This document shows, piece after piece, positions 42,581-51,009 of a stretch of DNA of 64,000 nucleotides (positions within the stretch are counted from its first letter, which is position 1; every line of letters starts with the position of its first letter). A program made the position numbers and the translations under genes. The notes beneath the pieces are model-generated. The model worked only from the letters and a program-made list of their open reading frames with translations, searched no databases and had not been told where the DNA came from. Source of the DNA: Microbacterium sufflavum (GTDB lineage Bacteria > Actinomycetota > Actinomycetes > Actinomycetales > Microbacteriaceae); the NCBI RefSeq assembly GCF_023091155.1, contig NZ_JAHWXK010000001.1, forward strand, positions 806,001-870,000, read 5' to 3'.

Positions 42581-43303
42581 TCAGTCTAGCACGGGCAGGG
42601 TCGCCCCCAGTGCCGCGGCCTCGGCGGCACCGCGCCCCCACCGGAACGCCGACACGGTCGGGTCGTCCGGGATCCAGAACCGCCACGGGAAGGCGTCCGT
42701 CCCCGCGAGCCCCGCGACCCCGACTCTCGGCCCCTGCGACACATCCGCGACCGGCGCCCCGAGCCACAGCTCCGCGCGGGCGCCGTTGTGCTCCGCGCCC
42801 GTGACCGCGTCGATCCCATCGTGCAGCGCGTGGCGCAGGCCGACCGCCTGGCCCAGTCGCCCCGGCCCCCTGGCGAGGTCGCGTCGGGCCGTTCGCCCCA
42901 GCGGGAGCGGGGCACCGCGGCGGACGGCCGCAGCGTCCTCACCGGCCACCACCTCTCCGGCGCGCAGCAGCACCCCGTCACCCTGCCCCTCCGGACCGCA
43001 CGCCACGTTCACGCACGAGTGGATCCCGTGGCTCAGGTAGACGTACAGGTGGCCCGGCTCGCCCCACATCGTGGCGTTGCGGGCGGTGCGACCCATGCGC
43101 GCGTGCGAGCCGGGGTCGACGCGGTCGCCCGTGCCCTGCCCGTGATACGCCTCGACCTCGGTGACGCGCACGCGGACCTCCACCGGCACACCGCCCTCGA
43201 TCACCACGGTGCGCAGTTCCGCGCCGAGCAGGGTGGGCGCCACCTCGACGGCGGAGCGCATCACGTCGTCGCGGGTCACGCGTCGCAGCGGAACGGCCGA
43301 CAC
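42581..43303 (-). CDS. mpg: DNA-3-methyladenine glycosylase (AAG/MPG family)
   Basis: 240 residues. '[23 protein letters not shown]' (metal/catalytic Glu region), '[24 protein letters not shown]' and '[11 protein letters not shown]' are hallmarks of the MPG fold, which removes alkylated or deaminated purines. GTG start, one base after the stop of the propeller protein gene on the same strand. Confidence 0.93.
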   Translation of the reverse strand: MSAVPLRRVTRDDVMRSAVEVAPTLLGAELRTVVIEGGVPVEVRVRVTEVEAYHGQGTGDRVDPGSHARMGRTARNATMWGEPGHLYVYLSHGIHSCVNVACGPEGQGDGVLLRAGEVVAGEDAAAVRRGAPLPLGRTARRDLARGPGRLGQAVGLRHALHDGIDAVTGAEHNGARAELWLGAPVADVSQGPRVGVAGLAGTDAFPWRFWIPDDPTVSAFRWGRGAAEAAALGATLPVLD

Positions 43304-43304
43304 G

Positions 43305-45173
43305 TCAGAACCGCGGCGCCGTCTGGCACCAGGAGGCGTCGAAGCCGGTGAGGGCCACGAGCTCCTTCCCGGAGTCCAGGTCGATCAGGTGGGTCTCCAG
43401 CCGCCCCGGAAGCGGCAGCAGCATGCCGTCGTAGGGGTTGTTCGCCATGTCGGGGGCGACCACGACGGCCGCGTACTGCCCGCTCGGCGACGCGCACGCC
43501 TGGAGGATGGCGTCGCTCGACCCCACCTCGACCAGGGGTTCTGCGACCCCGTCGTCGTCCACGCGGACCACCGCCTGCCCGATCGGCAGACCCGAGTCGT
43601 CGCGCGACACCACGTGCCGCAGCGTGCCGCCGGGGAACGGCGTGATCGTCGTGGCCGTGCCGTAGTCGGGCGTCGAGGCCGCGAGCGGCTGCTCCGAGCC
43701 GTCGGTGAGGTTCAGCTCGACCACGGTGCCGTCGAGACGCTCCACGATCGCGGTGTAGGTGCCGCGCGAGATGCCCTGAATGGTGGTGGCGAGCCCGAGC
43801 GAATGCACTCCCGCGTCGCTGGAACGGTCGACGAGGGCGAGCGCGCCGTCGAAGTCGATGAAGAGCACGGCGGCGCTGTCCGGCACGAACTGCCACACGA
43901 AGACGCTCGCCTCCTCGCCCGCGACCTCGATGATCTGCGGCTCGTCGTCGCCGCTCAGCGACTGGGTCACGAGCACGCTCGCGCGGCCCTCGCTGTCGCC
44001 GAGCTCGCGGTCGGAGTAGCTGTAGCCGACGAGGTTGCCGCGCTCGGAGACCTGGATCTCTCGGACATAGCCGTCGCCGGGCAGCGTCAGCTCGCGCTGG
44101 TCCTCACCGTCGCGGTCCATCACCAGCAGGTGCGAGCCGTCGTCCTCCTCGACCGAGGCCACGAGGCGCGTGGAGGTGGCGCGGAAGTCGTTGATCCGCG
44201 GATGCGAGAACACCGGCACCGCCTTCTCGCCGCTGAGGTCGGTGCGGAAGATCGTGTCGTCGCCGTCGACGTCGCGCCGCAGCAGGAACATCGTCGAAGC
44301 GGGCGTGGTGAAGCTCGTCGTGAGCTCGGCGGACGGACCACCGCTCGCACCGACGGCATCGGACACCGTCACGGTGTACGTCGTGTCGTCGTCGAGCGGC
44401 ACCGTGAAGCGCACACCGATCCCGCGGCCGGCCGCGTCGACCGTGAACGGCACCGCCGGCTCGACCGACACCTGGTCCGCCTCGATCGCGGCGAGGGGCT
44501 GGTTCGCGGTGAGGATCAGGCGACTGCCGGACGATTCGATCGCCTGGGCCGCGTCGACCTGCACCTCTGAGATGCGCGGACCCTGCAGCAGGCTCACGAC
44601 GCCGAAGCCGGTGCCGACCAGCACCAGCACACCCAGCACGGCACCGATCGTCAGCAGGAACCGGCGTGACATCCGCGGCCCGGCCGCCGCACCGGCGCGG
44701 TCGCTCGCCGCGGGCGGGCCATCGGCGGGACGCCAGCCCGGCGCGGCACCCTCTGACGACTCGGCCGCGGGCGGCGTCGGGGTCGCGGGCGGCGCGGCGG
44801 CGGCGGACACGGGTTCGGGGGCGAGCGGCACCGCGGGCACAGACGATCCGGCGGACGGGATCGCGGAGGCGGACGCGGAGGATCCCGTCGACGGGACCGC
44901 GGCGGGCGCATCCGGCTCGACGGAAGGAGCGGCGGGCGCCTCAGGCACGGCGGGGGAAGTCGCGGGCACCACCGAAGACGGCTCCGTCGACGCGGGCGAC
45001 GCGGGCGCATCCGGCTCGGCGGAAGGGGCCTCGGGGGCGGGGGCGGGGCCCTCCCCCTCGACCAGGGAGACCGACTCGGCTGCCGCACGCTCCGCCGCCT
45101 CCCGCGCGGCGCGCAGTTCGGCGCGCGTGCGCGGGACGGCGGGCGTCTCGCGGCGCTCGTCGTCAGTACTCAT
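43305..45173 (-). CDS. membrane-anchored beta-propeller protein with Pro/Ser-rich head
   Basis: 622 residues. About 165 residues are a Pro/Ala/Ser/Glu-rich cytoplasmic region. A membrane helix follows at about 168-190 ('FLLTIGAVLGVLVLVGTGFGVV'), then an Ig-like SbsA-type domain (about 197-300) and a WD40/TolB-like propeller with repeats such as 'GDDEPQIIEVAGEEASVFVWQF'. Its function is unknown. It overlaps the YcgQ-like gene by 11 bp and is followed by mpg 1 bp later. Confidence 0.82.
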   Translation of the reverse strand: MSTDDERRETPAVPRTRAELRAAREAAERAAAESVSLVEGEGPAPAPEAPSAEPDAPASPASTEPSSVVPATSPAVPEAPAAPSVEPDAPAAVPSTGSSASASAIPSAGSSVPAVPLAPEPVSAAAAPPATPTPPAAESSEGAAPGWRPADGPPAASDRAGAAAGPRMSRRFLLTIGAVLGVLVLVGTGFGVVSLLQGPRISEVQVDAAQAIESSGSRLILTANQPLAAIEADQVSVEPAVPFTVDAAGRGIGVRFTVPLDDDTTYTVTVSDAVGASGGPSAELTTSFTTPASTMFLLRRDVDGDDTIFRTDLSGEKAVPVFSHPRINDFRATSTRLVASVEEDDGSHLLVMDRDGEDQRELTLPGDGYVREIQVSERGNLVGYSYSDRELGDSEGRASVLVTQSLSGDDEPQIIEVAGEEASVFVWQFVPDSAAVLFIDFDGALALVDRSSDAGVHSLGLATTIQGISRGTYTAIVERLDGTVVELNLTDGSEQPLAASTPDYGTATTITPFPGGTLRHVVSRDDSGLPIGQAVVRVDDDGVAEPLVEVGSSDAILQACASPSGQYAAVVVAPDMANNPYDGMLLPLPGRLETHLIDLDSGKELVALTGFDASWCQTAPRF

Positions 45174-45969
45174 AGGGGTCCTTCGGCTCGTCGATCGCGA
45201 CGACGTCCGTCGGCTCGATGCGCAGCGTGCCGTCGGCGTCGGCGCGCACCGTGCCCGTCACCTCGACCCACTGCCCCGTCTCATACTCACCGGGGTCGAC
45301 GTCGGTCGGCAGGGCCGCGGTCTGCGCGTCGATCACGCAGTGCGTGATGACGAGCCGGGTGAGGTTCACGCCGTCGCCCTTCCCCGCCGGGGTGACGAAG
45401 CCGGTGAGCGTGACCGGGGCCCCGTCGTACGCCGCGGTGTTCGTGGCCCCAGCGAAGACACTGGCCCAGTCGCCGATGCCGAACGTCGAGGTGTCCGCGA
45501 CGCCGAGGGCCACGGTGTCCGCCCCGGCGAACAGCGTGGCCTGCTCCCCCGCACGCGACATCGCGAGCTCGACCGACAGCGAGGCGGGCGGCAGCACGAG
45601 CGCTGCGGCCACGACCCCGGTGGCGATCACACCGCCCGCGACCGCGCCGACTCCGGCCAGGGTCCGCCGGGGAGTCACGGTCGTGCGCGACGCCTCGTCG
45701 TCCGCGTGCTCGGGCTCCGCGGTGGCGTCGCCGTGGTCGTGGCCGTGGTCGTCCTCGGCCCCGAGCGGCAGGGTGCACGACCACACCGCCCCGGCGAGCG
45801 TGACCACGGCGGCCGCACTCGCGAACCAGACCGACTCGGGGCTGATGTAGAGCGTCAGGCGCCCGGTGACCGCGAGCCCGAGCGTCACGACCGCGACCGC
45901 GGAGGCCAGTCCGACGCCCAGCCATCGAGTCGCGACGGCTCGAGCGCGCGGTGTCTGCTGCTCAGACAA
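45163..45969 (-). CDS. TIGR03943/YcgQ-like putative permease subunit
   Basis: 268 residues. Two N-terminal membrane helices, a His-rich cytoplasmic loop ('DDHGHDHGDATAEPEHADDE'), a third helix and a beta-rich domain with 'VTLTGFVTP' and 'LTRLVITHCVIDAQTAAL', typical of the partner of YraQ-type permeases. TTG start overlapping the permease by 8 bp. In Bacillus the YcgR-YcgQ pair is in the Zur regulon; the adjacent Fur/Zur gene suggests the same here. Confidence 0.85.
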   Translation of the reverse strand: MSEQQTPRARAVATRWLGVGLASAVAVVTLGLAVTGRLTLYISPESVWFASAAAVVTLAGAVWSCTLPLGAEDDHGHDHGDATAEPEHADDEASRTTVTPRRTLAGVGAVAGGVIATGVVAAALVLPPASLSVELAMSRAGEQATLFAGADTVALGVADTSTFGIGDWASVFAGATNTAAYDGAPVTLTGFVTPAGKGDGVNLTRLVITHCVIDAQTAALPTDVDPGEYETGQWVEVTGTVRADADGTLRIEPTDVVAIDEPKDPYEY

Positions 45970-47002
45970 AGACGTTCACCCCGATCCCGATCGCGAAGGC
46001 CGCGGCCAGCACGACCGCGGTGATCCCGACGAGCGTGCGCGCCGTGAAGGTCGTACGCATGAGTGCCAGCATCTTGATGTCGACGAGCGGTCCGACCAGC
46101 AGGAACGCCACGATCGCCCCGCTCGAGAAGGTGGACGCGAACGACAGCGCGAAGAACGCGTCGACGTTGGAGCAGATGGCGACCACGATCGCGAGCAGCA
46201 TCATCGCCACGATCGACAGCACCGGGTTCGACCCGATCGCCAGCAGCACGTCGCGCGGGATCAGCACCTGCACGGCTCCCGCGAGCGCTGAGCCGATCAC
46301 GAGCGCCGGCATCACCGCCCGCAGCTCGACCAGGAACTGCGTGAGGCTGCGGCGGATCGGGGTGCCCGGCTCGTGCGTCACGCGCTCGCACGTGTCGACG
46401 AAGCGCTGGGTGAGCAGCGAGTCCGGCGACGGGTGCAGGCTGTAGATCCAGCCGATCAGGTTCGCGATCAGGTAGCCGCCGACCAGGCGCGCGACGAGGA
46501 TGCCGCCGTCCCAACCGAAGGCCGCGTGCGTGGTGAGGATGACGATCGGGTTGACGATGGGCGCGGCGATCAGGAAGGTGAGGGCCTCCGCCGGGGCGAG
46601 GCCGCGCATCATCAGACCGCGCGCGAAGGGGACGTTGCCGCACTCGCACACCGGGATGAGCATCCCGAGGAGGGACAGCACCGCGCGCCGGGCCCACGCG
46701 CGGCGTGGCAGCCAGCGGTGGATGACGTCGGCGGGCAGCCACACCTGCACGACGATCGACAGCAGCACGCCGAGGATCACGAACGGCAGTGCTTCGATCA
46801 GCACGCTGAGCGCCAGGGTGAGGCCGTCCTGCGCCCTGGTCGGCAGCGATGCCGGGTACAGCGACGGGAGCAGCAGGTCGATCAGGAACAGCGCCGCCAC
46901 GATCGCGGCGCCGAGACCGAGGCCGATCCAGGGCGACCGCGGCGGTGTCGCGTGTCGGTGCGTGTGGCCCGGACGGGAGGCCGTTCGTGCCGGGGAACTC
47001 AC
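45962..47002 (-). CDS. YcgR/YraQ-like permease (UPF0718 type)
   Basis: 346 residues, about eight helices. The signature 'PVCECGNVPFARGLMMRGL' (CxCG) and the second 'AICSNVDAFFALSFASTF' define the family. An N-terminal 'GHTHRHA' may bind metal. GTG 47002 overlaps the regulator stop (GTGA). Part of a regulator-permease-subunit operon probably involved in zinc or cobalt handling; the substrate has not been settled for the family. Confidence 0.85.
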   Translation of the reverse strand: MSSPARTASRPGHTHRHATPPRSPWIGLGLGAAIVAALFLIDLLLPSLYPASLPTRAQDGLTLALSVLIEALPFVILGVLLSIVVQVWLPADVIHRWLPRRAWARRAVLSLLGMLIPVCECGNVPFARGLMMRGLAPAEALTFLIAAPIVNPIVILTTHAAFGWDGGILVARLVGGYLIANLIGWIYSLHPSPDSLLTQRFVDTCERVTHEPGTPIRRSLTQFLVELRAVMPALVIGSALAGAVQVLIPRDVLLAIGSNPVLSIVAMMLLAIVVAICSNVDAFFALSFASTFSSGAIVAFLLVGPLVDIKMLALMRTTFTARTLVGITAVVLAAAFAIGIGVNVFV

Positions 47003-47415
47003 GCTGTCGCTGTCCTGCCGGCCTCGCGCTTGTTGGCGCACGGGGTGCACAGCCCGAAGATGTCGACGACGTGCGCGGCGTCGGTGAACCCGTGCAGAGC
47101 GGCGGTGCGGTGCGCCCACTGCTCGACGTCCTTCGCCTCGATCTCGACCGTGAGCCCGCACGACCGGCAGATCAGGTGGTGGTGGTGCCCCTGCGTGGAG
47201 CAGGCACGGTACAGCGCCTCGCCCTCGGGGCTCTGCAGCGAGTCGGCGTCACCGGAGGCGGCGAGCCCTGCCAGTGCGCGGTAGACCGTGGCGAGGCCGA
47301 TGCCGGTGTTGTCGTCGCGGAGGGAGGCGTGCAGGCTCTGTGCGCTGACGAAACCGCGGGCGTCGGCGAGTGCTTCGCGCACGCGTTCGCGCTGCCAGGT
47401 GTTCCGCTGAGCCAT
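46999..47415 (-). CDS. zur: Fur-family metalloregulator, probably Zur
   Basis: 138 residues. Winged helix 'DDNTGIGLATVYRALAGLAASGDAD', metal-site 'GHHHHLICRSCGLTVEIEAKDVEQW' and C-terminal 'CTPCANKREAG'. Two CxxC pairs form the structural zinc site. Neighbouring zinc genes (YcgRQ-like pair, znuABC) make Zur the best call over Fur or PerR. Confidence 0.85.
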   Translation of the reverse strand: MAQRNTWQRERVREALADARGFVSAQSLHASLRDDNTGIGLATVYRALAGLAASGDADSLQSPEGEALYRACSTQGHHHHLICRSCGLTVEIEAKDVEQWAHRTAALHGFTDAAHVVDIFGLCTPCANKREAGRTATA

Positions 47416-47601
47416 GCCTTCGATTCTAGGCCGGAGGGGGTTGGCGAGGGCTGGGAGCGCCCGCGCACCGAGGCTCCCGGCGAGTGAACGAGAGCGTGGT
47501 CCGCGTCGGCGTGCCCTGTATCGGCATATGTGTTCTCTCTCGAGGCGCATCTGGGGTCATATGACTACGCTTGAGGCGAGCGGGGTACAAGAGGAGAAGC
47601 A

Positions 47602-47886
47602 ATGAAGACACCTATTGTGCTGACCGCCGCACTCGCCACGGCGCTGATCGCATCACCGGCCGCGGCAATCGCCTCGGCACCGCCGACCTCGATCATGAGC
47701 ACGATGAACGTGCCCGCTCGCGACCTCGGCCCGTGCTGGGCTCAGGCTGGGCGGGTCGTAGGCGGCGGCATCGGAGTGATCGGTTCGAGCGTCACTGCGC
47801 CGTGGGCCTTCCCCGGCCTGCTCTGGGCATACCTCGGCGCCATGAGTCAAGAGACGTACACGAGTGATGGGCAGTTCGCATGCTGA
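47602..47886 (+). CDS. small secreted Gly-rich peptide (bacteriocin-like)
   Basis: 94 residues. A clear signal peptide (about residues 1-26, 'LTAALATALIASPAAAIA'), then a short spacer and a mature part of about 60 residues with Cys at 'GPCWAQAGRVVGGGIGVIG' and at the extreme C-terminus ('GQFAC'). The Gly-x-Gly pattern, small amphipathic/hydrophobic stretch and two Cys resemble class II or circular-type bacteriocins, but no known leader or family was recognised. GAGGAG lies 6-8 bp before the ATG. It overlaps the next gene by 7 bp. Confidence 0.72.
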   Translation: MKTPIVLTAALATALIASPAAAIASAPPTSIMSTMNVPARDLGPCWAQAGRVVGGGIGVIGSSVTAPWAFPGLLWAYLGAMSQETYTSDGQFAC

Positions 47887-48125
47887 CGAAACAGAGCGTG
47901 GACACGCACCCCAAGGCCGCTTCCGGCCGCCCGTCCGGGCGCTCCATCGCGGGGTGGGTGTTCGTCGCCATCGGCATGTGGATGGCCTTCAGCACCGCGG
48001 CCACCACCGCCGACGAAGGACTGCGCATGATGATGCTGATCGCGGGATCTTTCCTCGCCGGTGGCCTCGTGTTCGACGTCACACGGTGGCTCGTGCGCCG
48101 CAACCGGCCCCCGTCCGACGAGTGA
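47880..48125 (+). CDS. small two-span membrane protein paired with secreted peptide
   Basis: 81 residues with two helices ('IAGWVFVAIGMWMAFSTA' and 'MMMLIAGSFLAGGLVFDV') joined by a short loop, and a basic tail 'RWLVRRNRPPSDE'. The start overlaps the end of the peptide gene, so both are made together. Small membrane proteins in this position often protect the producer from its bacteriocin; that role is inference. Confidence 0.7.
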   Translation: MLTKQSVDTHPKAASGRPSGRSIAGWVFVAIGMWMAFSTAATTADEGLRMMMLIAGSFLAGGLVFDVTRWLVRRNRPPSDE

Positions 48126-48132
48126 CTCCAGC

Positions 48133-48164
48133 CCGGGCCGTCGTCCGTCAGGGCGACGGCCCGG
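48133..48164. terminator. stem-loop terminator between converging genes
   Basis: An 11-bp perfect stem (48133-48143 with 48154-48164) separates the small membrane protein gene from znuB. Confidence 0.85.
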
Positions 48165-48181
48165 CACCATTCGCCGACGGC

Positions 48182-49060
48182 TCAGGCGGAGACGCGACGG
48201 ACGCGCGACCGGGTCTTCTGCACGATCCAGCACACGACGTAGATCGTGAACGACAGCGTCGTGATGTACGGGCTCACCGGGAGGGTGCCGGCGAGGGCGA
48301 GCAGGATGCCGCCGACCGCCGAGACGAAGCCGAACAGCGCGGCCAGCAGCGGCACCGCGACCGGACCCGCTGTGACCCGCATGGCCGCGGCGGCCGGTGT
48401 CACCAGAAGCGCCATCACCAGCAGAGCTCCGATGATGTGCACGCTCACCGCGACGATCAGGCCCAGCAGCACCATGAACAGCAGGCTCACCGCGCGGGTC
48501 GGCACACCGCGGGCCGCCGCCGACTCCGGGTCGAGCGAATCGAACCGCAGCGGGTTCCACATCACCAGCAGCCCGAGCAGCACGACGAGGCTGATGCCGA
48601 TGAGCCACCCCAGGTCAGGGCTCGACACCGACACGATCTGACCGGTGAGGAGGCTGAAGCGGTTGGCGCTGCGTCCGTCGTACAGCGACAGGAAGAGGAT
48701 GCCGAGGCCGAGGCCGAACGGCATGAGCACACCGACGATCGAGTTGCGGTCACGCGCCTTCGCACCGAGCACGCCGATGAGGATCGCCGCGACCAGTGCC
48801 CCGCCGAGTGAGCCGAACACCACGCTGCCGCCGAAGAGCAACGCGGCCGCGGCACCGGCGAAGGAGAGCTCGCTGACCCCGTGGACCGCGAAGGCGAGGT
48901 CGCGCTGCATCACGAACACGCCGATCAGGCCACCGACGATACCGAGCACCGCACCGGCAATGATCGAGTTCGCGAGCAGGGCGACGAGCTCGCCGTAGTC
49001 CTGGAAGGAGAAGATGTCGTCCCACCCGACGGCAGGGACGAGGAGGGCGGCGGCGGTCAT
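48182..49060 (-). CDS. znuB: zinc ABC transporter permease
   Basis: 292 residues, eight or so helices. 'AVHGVSELSFAGAAAALLFG', 'DRNSIVGVLMPFGLGLGILFLSLYDG' and 'VTPAAAAMRVT' are typical of the ZnuB/MntB family. It overlaps the ATPase gene (ATGA). Confidence 0.93.
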   Translation of the reverse strand: MTAAALLVPAVGWDDIFSFQDYGELVALLANSIIAGAVLGIVGGLIGVFVMQRDLAFAVHGVSELSFAGAAAALLFGGSVVFGSLGGALVAAILIGVLGAKARDRNSIVGVLMPFGLGLGILFLSLYDGRSANRFSLLTGQIVSVSSPDLGWLIGISLVVLLGLLVMWNPLRFDSLDPESAAARGVPTRAVSLLFMVLLGLIVAVSVHIIGALLVMALLVTPAAAAMRVTAGPVAVPLLAALFGFVSAVGGILLALAGTLPVSPYITTLSFTIYVVCWIVQKTRSRVRRVSA

Positions 49061-49890
49061 GCGGTCCCTCCGTGGTCGTGGTCGTCGTGCAGGTGGTGGG
49101 GCTCGGCGTCGGGGACACCCACGACCACGAGCCGGTCGCCCGCTCGGAGCACGAACACGGGTGTGCCGTACAGGTCGCTGAGCACGCGCGTCTGCAGCAC
49201 CTCGTCCGGGGTGCCGAGCAGGAAGCGCCCGCCGGCGATGTAGAGGATGCGGTCGACCCGGCCGAGGATCGGGTTGATGTCGTGCGTCACGAACAGCACC
49301 GCCGCACCGCGCTCGCGCCGCTGGCGGTCGATGATGTCGGTGACGCCCACCTGGTTCGCGAGGTCGAGGTTCGACAGCGGCTCGTCGCACAGCAGCAGGG
49401 CCGGTTCGTCGGCGAGCGCCTGTCCCACGCGGAGCCGCTGCTGCTCTCCGCCCGACAGCAACCCCACCCGACGGTCGGCGTAGTGCACGGCGCCGACCGC
49501 GTCGAGCAGTGCATCGACCTTCGCGCGGTCGCCGCGGTGCGGGAACGGGAGGCCGAACCGGCTGCCCTGCACGCCGAGCGCCACGAGATCCCTGGCACGC
49601 ATGCTGGTGTCGGGAGCGATCGCGCGCTGCTGCGGGATGTAGCCGATGCGGGCGCTGCCGCGGTGCACGGGCTCACCTGCCACGCGGATCGTGCCGCGGG
49701 AGAGGGGCTGGAGGCCGAGGATGCTGCGCAGGAGTGTCGTCTTGCCCGACCCGGAGGGTCCGAGCACGGCGATGAACTCCCCCGGCTGCACCGTGAGATC
49801 GAGGCCCGACCAGAGCTCGCGGTCTCCGCGGTGCAGTGCCCCGTCGGCGATCTCGAGCACGGGCGCCGCGCGGTCGACCGCGCCGCTCAC
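49057..49890 (-). CDS. znuC: zinc ABC transporter ATPase
   Basis: 277 residues. Walker A 'GPSGSGKTTLLRSILG', signature 'LLSGGEQQRLRVGQAL', Walker B 'LLLCDEPLSNLD', H-loop 'VLFVTHDI'. The tail 'HHLHDDHDHGG' is His-rich and may buffer zinc. The 4-bp overlaps with both neighbours fit one operon. Confidence 0.93.
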   Translation of the reverse strand: MSGAVDRAAPVLEIADGALHRGDRELWSGLDLTVQPGEFIAVLGPSGSGKTTLLRSILGLQPLSRGTIRVAGEPVHRGSARIGYIPQQRAIAPDTSMRARDLVALGVQGSRFGLPFPHRGDRAKVDALLDAVGAVHYADRRVGLLSGGEQQRLRVGQALADEPALLLCDEPLSNLDLANQVGVTDIIDRQRRERGAAVLFVTHDINPILGRVDRILYIAGGRFLLGTPDEVLQTRVLSDLYGTPVFVLRAGDRLVVVGVPDAEPHHLHDDHDHGGTA

Positions 49891-50903
49891 GACTGGACGG
49901 CGGCGGCGAGGCTCTGGATCGCGTCACGCATCCACTCAGAGTACGACGATCCGTCCTCCAGCAGCTCCGTGAAGGCGACCACCGGTACTCGGGCGTCGTC
50001 CGCGGCCTTCTCGACCCGCTCGGTCTCGGCACCGCCCGTCTGGGCGTTGGTCAGCAGGGCGGTCACCTGTCCGGACGCGATCACATCGAGCGACTCGAGC
50101 AGTACCGCCGGCGCGACGTCGCTGCCCTCCTCGACCGACTCGGCGAAGCCCTCGGGCGTCACGTCGGTGAGACCGGCGGCCGCGGCGAGGTAGCCGGGCA
50201 GCGGCTCGGTCAGGAACACCGTCTTGCCCTCGGCGGAGGCCTTGAGCGTCTCGAGGTCGGACTCGAAGCCCTCGAGCTCGGCGACCAGCTCGTCGGCGTT
50301 GGTCGCGAACGTGTCCGCGCCGTCGGGGTCGAGCGCCGTCAGCTCGTCGGCGATGGCCTCGACCACGTGGATCATCGTGTGCGGGTCGAACCACACGTGC
50401 TCGTTGAAGCCCTCGATGTGGTCGTGGCCATCGTGGTCGTGAGCCTCCTCGCCCTCGGCATGCTCGTGGTCGTGCGACTCGGCGGCGGCGTCGTCGTCGG
50501 CGTGGGCGTGGGCGTCCTCCTCATGGCCCTCGTTGCCGGGGAAGTCGTGGGAGTACTCGACGGCGGTGACGACGTGCGGGTCCTGGGCGTCCTGCAGCAG
50601 GCTGTCGATGAAGGCGTCGTAGCCGCCGCCGTTCTCGACGACGAGGTCGGCTTTCTGGAGCGTGAGCCGGTCGCGGGCGCTGGCCTCGTAGGAGTGCGGG
50701 TCCTGGGAGGCGGAGGTGATGATCGACTCGACGTCGACGCGGTCGCCGCCGATCTGCGCGGCGATGTCGCCGTAGACGTTGGTGCTCGCCACGACGGTGA
50801 TCGTTCCGTCGTCGCCTTGTCCCGACGCGGCGGGGCTGGAGCATCCGGCCAGCGAGAGGGCGGCGACGGAGGCGAGGGCGAGAGCGAGCGCGGGCTTCTT
50901 CAT
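49887..50903 (-). CDS. znuA: zinc-binding lipoprotein of ABC transporter
   Basis: 338 residues. Lipobox 'LAGC' (Cys21). Metal ligands of cluster A-I: His in 'QDPHSYEAS', His in 'FNEHVWFDPHT', and Asp/Glu further on. A His/Asp/Glu-rich loop (about residues 125-165, 'HAHADDDAAAESHDHEH') is the zinc-recruiting insertion typical of ZnuA. A Zur-like box sits just upstream. Confidence 0.95.
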   Translation of the reverse strand: MKKPALALALASVAALSLAGCSSPAASGQGDDGTITVVASTNVYGDIAAQIGGDRVDVESIITSASQDPHSYEASARDRLTLQKADLVVENGGGYDAFIDSLLQDAQDPHVVTAVEYSHDFPGNEGHEEDAHAHADDDAAAESHDHEHAEGEEAHDHDGHDHIEGFNEHVWFDPHTMIHVVEAIADELTALDPDGADTFATNADELVAELEGFESDLETLKASAEGKTVFLTEPLPGYLAAAAGLTDVTPEGFAESVEEGSDVAPAVLLESLDVIASGQVTALLTNAQTGGAETERVEKAADDARVPVVAFTELLEDGSSYSEWMRDAIQSLAAAVQS

Positions 50904-50920
50904 GATGCCAGCGTAAACGC

Positions 50921-50938
50921 TAATGAGAACCATTATCA
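50921..50938. promoter_or_regulatory. Zur-like box in znuABC promoter
   Basis: TAATGAGAACCATTATCA is an imperfect palindrome 18 bp before the znuA start. Its arms TAATGA/TGATAA agree with Fur/Zur-type boxes. Confidence 0.75.
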
Positions 50939-50959
50939 AATCGAACGCTCCGCGGACGG

Positions 50960-50997
50960 GAAAGGCGGAGAGCGTGCGACCACGCCCTCCGCCTTTC
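50960..50997 (-). terminator. terminator of the alpha-glucosidase operon
   Basis: An 11-bp stem (50960-50970 with 50987-50997) with a second inner stem; 13 bp beyond the GH13 stop. Confidence 0.82.
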
Positions 50998-51009
50998 GTC
51001 ACCCCCGAC

